From positions 1 through 31,044 of the forward strand of contig JAAXGF010000054.1 of the NCBI GenBank assembly GCA_012267605.1: a DNA stretch of 31,044 bases. The letters are read 5' to 3'. Positions 15,436-24,254 of the stretch are shown here, in pieces (positions within the stretch are counted from its first letter, which is position 1; each line of letters opens with the position of its first letter). The notes beneath the pieces are model-generated. The model saw nothing but the letters and a program-made list of their open reading frames with translations. It did not search any database and was not told where the DNA came from. The DNA comes from Alphaproteobacteria bacterium. GTDB taxonomy: Bacteria > Pseudomonadota > Alphaproteobacteria > JAAXGF01. The position numbers and the translations under genes were made by a program.

Positions 15436-16617
15436 ATGCGGATCATAGACCGGTACATCATAAAATCGATCCTTGTTTATGGGTTCACCATGACATGTAT
15501 CGCAGTGTTCGCGCTTCTCCTGGAACGGTTGTTGCGACTGCTCAACCTGGCTGCGAATCCCGATAAAGTAATGATTTACGTATCCCAAATGCTGGTAACC
15601 CTGATCCCACATTATTTAGCGATTGCCCTGCCTGCGGCGTTTTTTTTGGCTGTACTATTGACCTATGGCCGGCTGCAAAGGAACAACGAAATTGCCGTGC
15701 TGACCGGGTCGGGTATTGGCCTTCAACGTCTGATGGCACCAGTGGTCGTATTCGGAATCGTGCTTATGATTATCGCTGCGTATGTCGCCAGTTATTTACA
15801 GCCCCTAGGGCGCTACGCTTACCGGGCGCTCGTCCACACCGTCGAACATGCTTCGTTGAGTGCTGCACTTCGCGAAGGCACTTTTGTTCACGCTGGGGGA
15901 CTAACGTTCTTCGCGGATCGCTTCGCGGTCGACAGCGGATTGTTATCGCACGTGTTCGTTCACGAAATTTCCGGCGATATCTCCTTCGCGACGACAGCGG
16001 CAAAGGGTGTTTTGTTTGGTGCCTCTGATGAATCGGGATCAACCCTTTTACTGGGCGATGGTCTGCGGGTGGGAGTGGCTGCTGACGGTGGCGTTACCGA
16101 TCACGTTCAATTCACCAAATTCAGATGGTCCATCGAACCCGATGGCCAAACTACGTTTCGTTCTCGAGGCAAAGACGAACGGGAACTTACCGTACCAGAA
16201 CTCTGGCACGCGATTGTCGATCCACCGGGCGTGGTTACTTCCGATCGGGTCAGAGCCGAATTTCATTCACGCCTGGCTCGATCCTTGGCGATCGTAATTT
16301 TGCCACTGCTCGCGATCCCGTTGGCAATGTACGGGGGCCGCGGCCGTCAATCTCCGGGCGTTATTAGTGGCGTGATCATTCTCGTTGTATTCGAGGAGGC
16401 ATTGCGATTTGGCGAATCACTCACCGCCTTCGGTGAAGTGTCGCCATGGTTTGGCATATGGCTACCGGTCGGCGTGTTGGCGGTGCTCGGGGCCTATTTA
16501 TCCTTTGAAACTGTTTTTACCGTGCGCAATCAACCGTTCGATCGCGGCTGGTGGGAATTGGGCCGATTTATTTCCGGTATCGGTAAATCTGTTAAGGCGA
16601 TGCGTGGTACGTCATGA
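15436..16617 (+). CDS. LptF-like permease (YjgP/YjgQ family)
   Basis: Inner-membrane protein of 393 residues. Transmembrane segments are visible near residues 12-35, 55-80 and 98-122 (for example VVVFGIVLMIIAAYVASYL). A periplasmic beta-jellyroll-like stretch follows, and three C-terminal membrane segments start around LARSLAIVILPLLAIPLAMY. The conserved family region YGRLQRNNEIAVLTGSGIGL is present. LptF and LptG form the transmembrane part of the LptB2FG transporter that extracts lipopolysaccharide. Here the pair is followed not by lptD, as is usual, but by a lipid kinase and a Tam41-like gene. A weak AGG lies 9 nt before the ATG. The stop overlaps the LptG-like start (ATGA). It may be the genome's only LptF or a paralogue for another lipid. 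Confidence 0.85.
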   Translation: MRIIDRYIIKSILVYGFTMTCIAVFALLLERLLRLLNLAANPDKVMIYVSQMLVTLIPHYLAIALPAAFFLAVLLTYGRLQRNNEIAVLTGSGIGLQRLMAPVVVFGIVLMIIAAYVASYLQPLGRYAYRALVHTVEHASLSAALREGTFVHAGGLTFFADRFAVDSGLLSHVFVHEISGDISFATTAAKGVLFGASDESGSTLLLGDGLRVGVAADGGVTDHVQFTKFRWSIEPDGQTTFRSRGKDERELTVPELWHAIVDPPGVVTSDRVRAEFHSRLARSLAIVILPLLAIPLAMYGGRGRQSPGVISGVIILVVFEEALRFGESLTAFGEVSPWFGIWLPVGVLAVLGAYLSFETVFTVRNQPFDRGWWELGRFISGIGKSVKAMRGTS

Positions 16618-17702
16618 TCGGCGTAATTGGTCGGTACATTACGGGACTATTCATGGCGAGGTTCTGGGGGCTTCTCTTCGGCCTTACGATATTGGTCATA
16701 ATTTTGGATTTGCTTTCCCACGGCGACGAAATCCTGGCGATTAGCGACTCACTGTTTTCGGATTCCTTTCGGTACATTGGTTTGAGAACTCCAGAGATAG
16801 CGTCGCGACTCTTTCCCTTCGCTGTACTACTGGCAACATTGACGACTCTCATTGGATTGGTGCGAACCAGCGAAATGGCTGCGCTGTTGGCCGCTGGTGT
16901 ATCCCAGATCCGATTGATGTCCGCCTTCGTTCCGAGTGCGCTGTTGATTGCCTTGCTGCAGCTTTGTGTCGAGGATCAGCTTCTCCCGCTGACATCAGGT
17001 GAATTGCGTGCGTGGGGCGTCGGCGACTATGGCCTTGGCACGGACCAGGACGAACAAGGACAAACGTGGTTGAGAGAGGGGAGGGACGTTGTCCGGATCG
17101 GTCTTCGCGATGATAGCGGACGGTATCAAGGTATCACCATATTTCGCCGTGACGATAAGGGAAACTTGATCGAGAGGATAGACGCCCGTTCGGCGGTGCT
17201 GTTGGGCGAGAATTGGCATCTGGAAGACATCAAATGGTGGCAGTTCGAAACGCGTGAACTGACAACTGTTGAACGCATGGAATGGCAAACTGAGCTTCGT
17301 CCGCAAACCTTGGCACTGCTCTCCACTCATCCCCGCGAATTGTCATTTCGTTCGCTTCGGCGAATGGTTGATACGTCCGGGTTCGGGAGTCGGCCACGCT
17401 ATATGTATGATGTCTGGTTGCAAAAACGGATTTCGCGCCCAGCCGCTACGGTGCTCATGATTCTCATGGCGATCCCGCTCGTTCAATTTTTCCAAAATCG
17501 TATGAGCGGCGGTTGGTTGCCCGCTTCGGGGGTCGCCCTCGGATTTTTCTATTGGATTTTTGATGGCTTACTTTTGACCATCGGCGAGGCGGGGCTAATG
17601 CCCCCTCCTCTTGCTGCCTGGACCCCCATATTTGTGTTCACGGCCCTGGCCCTGTATTTATCGATACGGTGGGATGCGAGTCGCGCCACCCAGAAGAAAT
17701 GA
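16614..17702 (+). CDS. LptG-like permease (YjgP/YjgQ family)
   Basis: Partner of the preceding LptF-like protein, 362 residues, inner membrane. It has N-terminal membrane segments (FMARFWGLLFGLTILVIILD and LFPFAVLLATLTTLIGLVRT), the family motif RTSEMAALLAAGVSQIRLM, a central periplasmic domain rich in charged residues, and C-terminal membrane segments (TVLMILMAIPLVQFF; SGVALGFFYWIFDGLLLTIG). Length matches LptG. Its ATG overlaps the LptF-like stop, and its own stop overlaps the start of the lipid kinase, both as ATGA. This tight coupling to a lipid kinase suggests the cargo may be the lipid made by the neighbouring genes; that is inference. The ATPase LptB is not encoded in the window. Confidence 0.83.
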   Translation: MIGVIGRYITGLFMARFWGLLFGLTILVIILDLLSHGDEILAISDSLFSDSFRYIGLRTPEIASRLFPFAVLLATLTTLIGLVRTSEMAALLAAGVSQIRLMSAFVPSALLIALLQLCVEDQLLPLTSGELRAWGVGDYGLGTDQDEQGQTWLREGRDVVRIGLRDDSGRYQGITIFRRDDKGNLIERIDARSAVLLGENWHLEDIKWWQFETRELTTVERMEWQTELRPQTLALLSTHPRELSFRSLRRMVDTSGFGSRPRYMYDVWLQKRISRPAATVLMILMAIPLVQFFQNRMSGGWLPASGVALGFFYWIFDGLLLTIGEAGLMPPPLAAWTPIFVFTALALYLSIRWDASRATQKK

Positions 17703-18655
17703 AGATCGGGCTCGTTAGCAATACTCTTAGCAAACGTAATAGGTCCGGAATTCCGCGTAGGATGAGGAAGCTCCTTTCCCACCCCCATGTCATTCACAAG
17801 CAGATTGCGGGGGTTAGTGAACTGGGAACGGCGCTCGAGGAGTTCGCTTCAGAAGCAGTGGATGTCGTTGCCATCAACGGTGGGGACGGTACGATCTCCG
17901 CGACTTTAACGACAATGTTCGAAAGTTCAATTTTTCGTCGGCCACCGGCACTCGCTGTGTTGCCTGGGGGTATGACGAATATGATTGCCGGCGATGTTGG
18001 CATCGCCCGGACGATTGGACGGGCTGCGACGCGGCTTGCCAATTTGGCTGGTGAAAACACTTGCAATATTCCATGCACGGCGCGGGCAGTGATCCGCGTC
18101 GAGAATGGTGCACCGGATAAACCAGTCTACGGTATGTTCTTCGGTACTGCCGCGATTGTCCGCGCTATCGATCTATGCCGGCGCGCATTCGAAGAAAAAG
18201 GAATGCGATCCTCACCAGCGGTGGCGCTAACGCTGGCCTATGTATTGGGGCGCCGGTTCTTTAGGGGACGCGGCGACGACGACGTATTCCATGGCGACGA
18301 GATGGAAATTCAATTTGATGGTCAGGATCGAGATGATGGTGCGCAGCTCGTCGCGCTAGTTACAACATTGGACCGATTGGTTCTTGGTTCACGACCTTTC
18401 TGGGGTCTCGAAAACGGTAGTTTGCGATTTACTCGGATAGGCTATCCGCCCCATCGACTGATCTGGTTCGCCCGCCGCGTACTTTTCGGTGGGCCCTTGC
18501 GCGATCTCCCCGAACGACACTATCGCAGTCGCAATACGGATAGTCTGACGCTGAACATGGTATGTCCTTTCACCCTTGACGGCGAAATTTTCCAGCCAGG
18601 CGAAGGGAAGCCCGTAGTCATTAGTACTGCAGGAACGGTTCGGTTCGTGAAATGA
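17699..18655 (+). CDS. Lipid kinase of the diacylglycerol/ceramide kinase family (CpgB-like)
   Basis: Protein of 318 residues with a DAGK catalytic domain. The start at 17699 overlaps the LptG-like stop; MKIGLVSNTLSKRNRSGI has the nucleotide-side N-terminus. The ATP-binding signature INGGDGTISATL is at residues 60-70, followed by LAVLPGGMTNMIAGDVG at about 85-101, where the related GTxNDFA block stands. The C-terminal domain ends in MVCPFTLDGEIFQPGEGKPV, the typical substrate-side sandwich with the D-G-E motif. Caulobacter CpgB is a ceramide kinase of this family. The neighbouring spt, cerR, acp and ligase genes make ceramide-type lipid the probable substrate here. Diacylglycerol is the main alternative. 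It is coupled by ATGA to genes on both sides. Confidence 0.8.
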   Translation: MKIGLVSNTLSKRNRSGIPRRMRKLLSHPHVIHKQIAGVSELGTALEEFASEAVDVVAINGGDGTISATLTTMFESSIFRRPPALAVLPGGMTNMIAGDVGIARTIGRAATRLANLAGENTCNIPCTARAVIRVENGAPDKPVYGMFFGTAAIVRAIDLCRRAFEEKGMRSSPAVALTLAYVLGRRFFRGRGDDDVFHGDEMEIQFDGQDRDDGAQLVALVTTLDRLVLGSRPFWGLENGSLRFTRIGYPPHRLIWFARRVLFGGPLRDLPERHYRSRNTDSLTLNMVCPFTLDGEIFQPGEGKPVVISTAGTVRFVK

Positions 18656-19611
18656 CGAGCCGGGAGGGCGAATTGAGATTGGGCCAACTTGTACGCAAGG
18701 AGCTACGGCAACATGTCTCGCCCGAGGCGAGGGCGGTTTCAGCGGCGCTAAAAAGCCGTCACAATCCGCTTGGTATCTTGTTCTACGGATCGTGCTTTCG
18801 CGACGGTGGCGCCGGAGGCGTGATGGATTTTTGCGTCCTGACCGATTCCTATCGAGGTTTCTACAGTCGTTTCCTCCCGGCGCTATTCAACACACTGTTA
18901 CCTCCCAATGTTTTTTACTTTGAAGTACCCTACGAAGGGGGAATAATTCGCGCGAAATACGCGGTTGTGTCGTTACACGACCTAGCACGGTTTACCTCTC
19001 CAGATTGCTTCGAGGCGTATTTTTGGGGACGCCTTTCTCAACCATGTGCGCTTGTCTATGCGCGCGACCGGAAAGTCCGGAATGCGGTGGCACAAGCTGT
19101 AGCTAGCGCCGCCCAAAAAATGGTTCGAGAATCTCTGCCGTTAATGGCTTCCCGTTTCACCGCCCGCGAATTGTGGTCGCGTGCGCTTCACGAAAGCTAT
19201 CGTACGGAAATGCGCGCCGAGGCTCTCGACCGGTCTCTTGAACTCTACACCGCTGCCGCCGAACGCTATGATGACGTAGCGGAGGCAATTATTTCGGGTA
19301 GCCATCTCGGCCAACTTGTCCGACCTCGCGGCACAGCTACTTATTTTGTCCGGAATTCATCCTTGGCGCAAAGATGTGTGGCGGGGACGCGTTGGCATTT
19401 CAGGCGAATTGTTGGCAGAATTTTCCACGTACTGCGGCTCACTAAGGCGGCACATACATTCCACGGTGGACTGGAATATATTCTGTGGAAAATTGAGCGT
19501 CACACGGGCAAAAGCCTGCGTTCCAATTCATGGCAGAGACGCCACCCGATTTTAGCGGCCCCATTACTAATCTGGAAACTAAAGTATTGGAAACGAAATA
19601 GGCGCGCTTAA
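18652..19611 (+). CDS. Tam41/Mmp37-like putative lipid cytidylyltransferase
   Basis: Protein of 319 residues with similarity to the Tam41/Mmp37 family, mitochondrial CDP-diacylglycerol synthases. The nucleotidyltransferase-type core is GILFYGSCFRDGG with Gly46-Ser47, followed by VMDFCVLTD with Asp59. The block LPPNVFYFEVP and IIRAKYAVVSLHDL, then AYFWGRLSQPCALVY, follow the Tam41 order (YYN, IKYGVVS, L, GRLHKP). Only one carboxylate is seen in the D-h-x position, so the catalytic set should be checked. A product of the coupled kinase would be the logical substrate, giving a CDP-activated lipid. The recognition rests on motif reading by eye; a function other than CTP transfer is possible. The C-terminus is basic, with a hydrophobic stretch (HPILAAPLLIWKLKYW). 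Confidence 0.65.
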   Translation: MTSREGELRLGQLVRKELRQHVSPEARAVSAALKSRHNPLGILFYGSCFRDGGAGGVMDFCVLTDSYRGFYSRFLPALFNTLLPPNVFYFEVPYEGGIIRAKYAVVSLHDLARFTSPDCFEAYFWGRLSQPCALVYARDRKVRNAVAQAVASAAQKMVRESLPLMASRFTARELWSRALHESYRTEMRAEALDRSLELYTAAAERYDDVAEAIISGSHLGQLVRPRGTATYFVRNSSLAQRCVAGTRWHFRRIVGRIFHVLRLTKAAHTFHGGLEYILWKIERHTGKSLRSNSWQRRHPILAAPLLIWKLKYWKRNRRA

Positions 19612-19612
19612 A

Positions 19613-19627
19613 GGTCTGTGTTAGACC
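19613..19627. terminator. Weak hairpin between convergent genes
   Basis: GGTCT-N5-AGACC lies in the 51-bp gap between the ends of the Tam41-like and Spt-like genes. The stem is short and lacks a clear T-run, so termination is only a possibility. Confidence 0.25.
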
Positions 19628-19662
19628 ACTGTGTGATTACGTACCGGCTGCGCCTACTTAAA

Positions 19663-20898
19663 TTAATCGCCAACGTGACTCGCGGTCCGGGGGTTTGAGC
19701 CGCGCGCGTTGTATTCCCGGATGCTCTCGGCCACGTATTCAAAAGCACCGCATATTGTCTCGATCTGGTCCTGGCTGTGGGCAGCCGAAACACTGCAGCG
19801 TAATAACGAGGATGTATCAGGCGTGCCTGGCGGAATCGCGAGGTTCACATAAACTCCAGCATCCAAGATTCGGTTCCAAGCGAGGACCGCTTCCTCCCGC
19901 TGGGGTAGCATCACCGCAATCACAGGGCTCGGAGCGGCCGCTAAAGTCAAATCAATCGCCGCCAACCGATCGTAAAATGCGTGCACGTTTCGCCATAAGC
20001 TATCGCGTAATTCGGGCTCCCTGCGAATCCGGCGCAACGCCGTCAACACAGACGCGACAACCGATGGCGACAAAGATGCAGTAAACATGTAGGGACGGCT
20101 GGCAAGTCTCAGATAATCAAACTTGGGATGATTGGAGGCGCAAAAACCACCCATCGAACCCAGACTCTTGCTAAACGTTCCGACGATGAAATCAACGTCC
20201 GCCGATACGCCGGCTTGCTCGACAACACCTTGGCCTGACTGGCCGTAGATGCCAACCGAATGGGCTTCGTCCACATACAGATATGCGTTGTGCTTACGCT
20301 TTACCTCGGCGAATTCAGCGAGCGGAGCAATATCGCCCAACATGCTGTACAGTCCTTCGACAATAATAAGCTTGTTGGAGTCCGACCTCTTCAATCGCTG
20401 CAGCCGTTTATCAAGATCGGCTGGTGAGTTGTGCCGGAAACGAATTACCGTCGCGCCACTCATTCGGCATCCGTCATAGATGCATGCGTGGCAGTGGGCG
20501 TCCATCAGAATGTAGTCGCCAGGGCCCGCGAGCGCAGAGATCATTCCAAGATTGGCCTGGTATCCTGTCGGAAATACGAGCGTGCTCTTGCATCCGAAGA
20601 ACGAAGCCAGTTCCGTTTCAAGCTCGCGGTGATTGGCGTAAGTTCCATTCGCAATTCGCGAACCCGTCGTTCCCGTGCCTTGCCGCGCCAACGCGTTCTG
20701 AGCGGCGCTGATCGACTCAGGATCAAATGTCAGTCCCAGATAATTATTGGATCCCGCGAGAATGACTTTCTTCCCGCGGATAATCGCCTCCGTCGCCGAA
20801 CGAACCTCGTCCATGCACACACCAAACGGATCACGGCCCATGGCGGCGATCTGTTCATGTTGGGCGGGAAGAGGGGCGATTTTGTCAAAGAGATCCAT
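19663..20898 (-). CDS. spt: Serine palmitoyltransferase-like PLP enzyme (alpha-oxoamine synthase)
   Basis: PLP enzyme of 411 residues that condenses serine with an acyl thioester to a 3-keto long-chain base, the first committed sphingolipid step, in the cytoplasm. The start at 20898 (MDLFDKIAPLPAQ) has GGGGAG upstream and lies 4 bp after the acp stop. Active-site residues visible: His137 in DAHCHACIYDG, Asp210 and His213 in VDEAHSVGIYG, and the PLP-binding Lys244 in GTFSKSLGSMGGFCA. The glycine-rich GTGTTGSRIANGTYANHREL is also present. The TFSKSLG-type motif and the acp/cerR/ligase neighbours point to Spt rather than BioF or Kbl. Biochemically close AONS enzymes remain the alternative. Confidence 0.85.
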   Translation of the reverse strand: MDLFDKIAPLPAQHEQIAAMGRDPFGVCMDEVRSATEAIIRGKKVILAGSNNYLGLTFDPESISAAQNALARQGTGTTGSRIANGTYANHRELETELASFFGCKSTLVFPTGYQANLGMISALAGPGDYILMDAHCHACIYDGCRMSGATVIRFRHNSPADLDKRLQRLKRSDSNKLIIVEGLYSMLGDIAPLAEFAEVKRKHNAYLYVDEAHSVGIYGQSGQGVVEQAGVSADVDFIVGTFSKSLGSMGGFCASNHPKFDYLRLASRPYMFTASLSPSVVASVLTALRRIRREPELRDSLWRNVHAFYDRLAAIDLTLAAAPSPVIAVMLPQREEAVLAWNRILDAGVYVNLAIPPGTPDTSSLLRCSVSAAHSQDQIETICGAFEYVAESIREYNARGSNPRTASHVGD

Positions 20899-20902
20899 GC
20901 TT

Positions 20903-21154
20903 TTACGCTCCCCGGGCTTGCTTATGAATCGTCTGGACCAAGTCCCCAATCGTGCGGATGTCGGACAACATGTTCATCGGAATGGAGATACGGTAATCGT
21001 CCTCCACTTCCATGATCAAATCAAGTACTGCCACGGAATCAATTTCCAGATCTCCGGCGATATCTGTATCCCTCGACAAAGTAACGTTCCTAACGTTAAA
21101 CGGCTCAAGCAATGTGCACGTCTTGTGAAATACCAAATCGTCCTCGTCGCGCAT
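20903..21154 (-). CDS. Acyl carrier protein
   Basis: Protein of 83 residues. The phosphopantetheine attachment Ser40 lies in LEIDSVAVLDLIMEVEDDY, with the acidic helix II typical of ACPs. It differs from the housekeeping AcpP (DSL) by having DSV. In Caulobacter an ACP gene lies next to spt, and the acyl-ACP is the likely acyl donor for Spt or for the ceramide acyltransferase. Here it is followed by spt after only 4 bp. No clear Shine-Dalgarno is seen; the start is preceded by GACCGTATAGA. Confidence 0.88.
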   Translation of the reverse strand: MRDEDDLVFHKTCTLLEPFNVRNVTLSRDTDIAGDLEIDSVAVLDLIMEVEDDYRISIPMNMLSDIRTIGDLVQTIHKQARGA

Positions 21155-21170
21155 TCTATACGGTCGTCAC

Positions 21171-21200
21171 TCTATAGGATCGTTACATTCCTTATTACAA
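21171..21200 (-). promoter_or_regulatory. Possible promoter of acp-spt
   Basis: On the minus strand TTGTAA (21195-21200) and TATAGA (21171-21176) are 18 bp apart, 4/6 and 5/6 matches to consensus. Transcription would start very near the acp ATG, making a nearly leaderless mRNA. This is a tentative call. Confidence 0.3.
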
Positions 21201-21292
21201 CAATTCCGATGTCGCGGAGCTTTCACTTCCCTCTAATCCGCAACCAACCGCCGACCCTGTAAGACACTAAACGTCTTGGCCTGATATTAGCT

Positions 21293-22249
21293 TCAAAGCA
21301 AGTTGTTTTCTAAGTACCAGTTGATTGAGCGCTCAAAACCCCCGTAGATAGACACATTAGGACGCCAATTGGTACAACGCGTCAAGTCATTTTCGCGGCA
21401 CACCCAATCTTTATAAAAAATTTCGCGAACTTTCCCCCTTGTGATCGTCGGCGTAGACCTCGTAATACCACAAATCGCTTGATTGGCAAGTGCTACCACA
21501 CTCATGACGACACGGGGCACTGGTACACACGTTACATGGCGGCCAAATACACGGCCACCGGCATTTGCGATGTCCAACCAACTGTATCCGGCCTCACATT
21601 CGTCGCGAATCTCGAAGGTTTTCCCATCACTGGCCGACGACAAAATCAGGGAGATCACGGCTTCACAAAGATCCGATACAAAGATTAGCGATAAACGGTT
21701 GCCGCGCCGGCTAGGAACCGGGAGCAAGCCGCCGCGAAGCAGTTTAAACAGCTTTAATGTGGCGGTGTCACGCGGGCCGTATACGGCCGGCGGTCGGACG
21801 ATCGTCCAACGCAAGTTACCGCTATGTTCCGCTAGCGCCAGCTCGGCACCGCGTTTACTTTCGGCATATGCCGAGATCTCGGGACTTCGGGCTGCCACCG
21901 ATGACATTAGGATGAATCGGGGTGGCAGGGACCGGGCCACGCAAATCTGCGCCAGATGCGCAGTTCCCGCGCGATTTCCACGATCGAATTCCTTCGAAGT
22001 GGTGGCGTGAATATTGCCCGCACAGTGAACGACAGTGTCCGCACCGTCGACGAGACGGGTGAGACTAGCCCTATGTTCGAGCGAACCTATTACTACGTCG
22101 ACTCCCTGGGCTATTAGATCCGCGTCGTTTCGGCGGCACAGGGCGCAAACGTCAGCACCAGCGGAAATCAAGTGTTCCACTAAGTGTCGGCCAATAAAAC
22201 CCTTAGCACCGGTAACCGCGACGCGTCCACCCGCCAAATCAGATTTCAT
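21293..22249 (-). CDS. CerR-like NAD(P)-dependent oxidoreductase (extended SDR)
   Basis: Protein of 318 residues. The N-terminal Rossmann motif is VAVTGAKGFIGRHLVEHLIS; the SDR catalytic set is Ser in ILMSSVAA and Tyr-x3-Lys in ISAYAESKRGA, then IVRPPAVYGP. Extended SDRs of this type include sugar-nucleotide epimerases, but the position between the acyl ligase and acp-spt is the same as that of CerR, the Caulobacter ceramide reductase. It would reduce the 3-keto group of the ceramide. It lies 92 bp downstream of the ligase. The C-terminus includes a hydrophobic segment (PRVVMSVVALANQAICGI), consistent with membrane association. Confidence 0.78.
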   Translation of the reverse strand: MKSDLAGGRVAVTGAKGFIGRHLVEHLISAGADVCALCRRNDADLIAQGVDVVIGSLEHRASLTRLVDGADTVVHCAGNIHATTSKEFDRGNRAGTAHLAQICVARSLPPRFILMSSVAARSPEISAYAESKRGAELALAEHSGNLRWTIVRPPAVYGPRDTATLKLFKLLRGGLLPVPSRRGNRLSLIFVSDLCEAVISLILSSASDGKTFEIRDECEAGYSWLDIANAGGRVFGRHVTCVPVPRVVMSVVALANQAICGITRSTPTITRGKVREIFYKDWVCRENDLTRCTNWRPNVSIYGGFERSINWYLENNLL

Positions 22250-22341
22250 GAAGGTGGCTCTTTGGGCTTACCAAACAATTCCTTCGGTCACGAAGCCGTG
22301 CTGATTGTCCCGATTTTCGGTATGTTCAATCGCAAACCGGC

Positions 22342-24075
22342 CTAGGTCGCCGGCGTTGAATAGACGCCTGACAGGAATTGTGCCTTGGCCGCGGACCGGC
22401 TAATTTTTCCCGAAGAGGTCACGGGTATGCTCCGGGGCTTGGTGAGCACAACTGTGCAATCGACGCCGGCCATTTTGCGAACCACTGAACCGACGTCATC
22501 CTGTAGCTTCGCCCGAGCCTCGTCCGTACTGGCTCGGCACTGGACGATGGTCACGATTCTTTCCGCGCCATCCGCGCCGTCAACGGAAAATGCGGCCACG
22601 TCGCCGCTTCGCATACCCGGCAAGCGTTCCACCGCCCACTCGATATCTTGCGGCCAAATATTGCGGCCATTGCAGATAATGAGGTCCTTGCTGCGGCCAG
22701 TAATAACCAGTGAACCATCTATTGTGTACCCCAGGTCTCCCGTCTCCAACCACCCGTCGTCCGACAATACCCGGGAGGTGGCTTCCGAATCCTGAAAATA
22801 CCCGGCCATCACGCTCGGTCCTCGCACCATGACCCTGCCGACTCGCCTGTCCGCTAGTTCGCTCCCCGTAGAGTCGACAATGCGCAATTCATGATTGGGC
22901 AGGGGCTTACCACACAATACAAATGATCTGGTATGTTCGCTGGATGCTTCAGGAGCTGCCGGTAAGGCTTTCTTGGTCCGCGCGAACTCGTTCAAGTCGA
23001 CACGGTCAATCGAAATTCCCTCGTCCAACGGCGCGAAACTGACGGCAAGCGTCGACTCTGCCAATCCATAGCTCGGCAAGAACGCCGATCGGCGAAATTC
23101 CATCGCGCCGAATCTTTCGGCAAATCGATCCGCGGCGTTCGCCCGCACCATATCACCGCCAATTCCGGCGACACGCCATGACGATAGATCGAACTCCGCC
23201 GGCGCACCATTATTGACCGCGCGTCGGACGCAAAGCTCGTATCCGAAAGAAGGACTAAATGCCAAGGTGCCGCGATATTTGGAAATCATTTCGAGCCAAG
23301 CGAGCGGCCGGCGGGCAAAATCACTAGCGGTAATGTAATCGGTCGATAGTTGGGCCAAAAGGGGCGCAATACAAAACCCGACCAAGCCCATGTCATGAAA
23401 CAATGGAAGCCATGACGTACAGCGATCACCCTCGGTAACCTGTAGGCCATGCGAAATGATGGCGTGAGCATTTTTTGTTACCGCCTCTTGCGACACGGCA
23501 ACTCCTTTGGGCGCGCTCGTACTTCCGGAGGAGTACTGGATATAACATGAGTCGCCACGGCCAGCCGGTCGCAGATGGTCAAATTCGGGCAGGGCGTAGA
23601 TTGCTGCTGGTGTTCCGGTGAATAGCGGCTCGGAACCCGACATGGCTTCAAGAAGAACCTCTTGGAGTTCTTCAGGTGCCACTGCCACCGATGGTTCCGC
23701 CGATTGAATCATCGCGCGCACATGGCGGACGTATGCCTCTCGCCCGCCCAGGTTCATCGGCAGGGGCATCGGAACGGGGATTAGGCTGGCGTACTGGCAA
23801 GCAAAAAAAAGTATGTGAAAATCGACTGACGTATCGATCAACAAAATCATGCGATCACCGCGAGGCAGGCCCAGCGACAAGAGCTTTCCAGCCACGGATA
23901 TCGCCCGTTCGCGCAGTGTGGCGTACGGCAAACTCGCGAGTAGCTCGCCCCTCACAGAAAAGTAATTGAACCCGGTTTCGCCCTTCGCCGCGTACTCAAG
24001 GCCGTCGACCAATGTGTCGAACGGGCCGGGAGATAATGCCAGTGAAGCACTGATCGCAGGTGTTGGACATTGCAT
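22342..24075 (-). CDS. Fatty-acyl-AMP ligase-like / acyl-CoA synthetase
   Basis: Adenylate-forming enzyme of 577 residues. The start is set at 24075 (MQCPTPAIS), although the frame is open to 24162; the upstream 29 residues look non-coding and no strong ribosome site is seen for either. AMP-binding motifs: YIQYSSGSTSAPKGVAVSQE (P-loop, A3), SWLPLFHDMGLVGF, FLPSYGLAESTLAVSF (A5), and GWLETGDLGYTIDGSLVITG (A7) with SKDLIICNGRNIWP (A8); the C-terminal Lys lies in VTSSGKISRSAAK (A10). LPLFHDMGL and YGLAESTLAVS are typical of FAAL-like proteins. It would activate a fatty acid for loading on the neighbouring ACP. In Caulobacter an acyl-CoA-synthetase-like gene sits at the same place beside cerR. 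Confidence 0.83.
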   Translation of the reverse strand: MQCPTPAISASLALSPGPFDTLVDGLEYAAKGETGFNYFSVRGELLASLPYATLRERAISVAGKLLSLGLPRGDRMILLIDTSVDFHILFFACQYASLIPVPMPLPMNLGGREAYVRHVRAMIQSAEPSVAVAPEELQEVLLEAMSGSEPLFTGTPAAIYALPEFDHLRPAGRGDSCYIQYSSGSTSAPKGVAVSQEAVTKNAHAIISHGLQVTEGDRCTSWLPLFHDMGLVGFCIAPLLAQLSTDYITASDFARRPLAWLEMISKYRGTLAFSPSFGYELCVRRAVNNGAPAEFDLSSWRVAGIGGDMVRANAADRFAERFGAMEFRRSAFLPSYGLAESTLAVSFAPLDEGISIDRVDLNEFARTKKALPAAPEASSEHTRSFVLCGKPLPNHELRIVDSTGSELADRRVGRVMVRGPSVMAGYFQDSEATSRVLSDDGWLETGDLGYTIDGSLVITGRSKDLIICNGRNIWPQDIEWAVERLPGMRSGDVAAFSVDGADGAERIVTIVQCRASTDEARAKLQDDVGSVVRKMAGVDCTVVLTKPRSIPVTSSGKISRSAAKAQFLSGVYSTPAT

Positions 24076-24254
24076 AGGAATTACCGCCAACCCGCGTGAT
24101 GGTCTCTTACAGTTTTTGTGCCCATGCGAGCCACAACCAACGGACGACAACCCTCGTGCCAAAATTGAACCATTTCACAACACGTCACATACGGTAAATG
24201 ATCCACCCATGAAACGCAAGTTCGCGGCACGACACCTTTTGATCTCCAGGCTTC

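Noticed and set aside
20431..21015. A 194-codon plus-strand frame.
   Set aside because: It is antisense to spt and acp and lacks any family pattern.
21261..21277. AAGAC-N7-GTCTT inverted repeat after the cerR-like gene, considered as a terminator.
   Set aside because: The stem is only 5 bp, AT-balanced and without a T-run.
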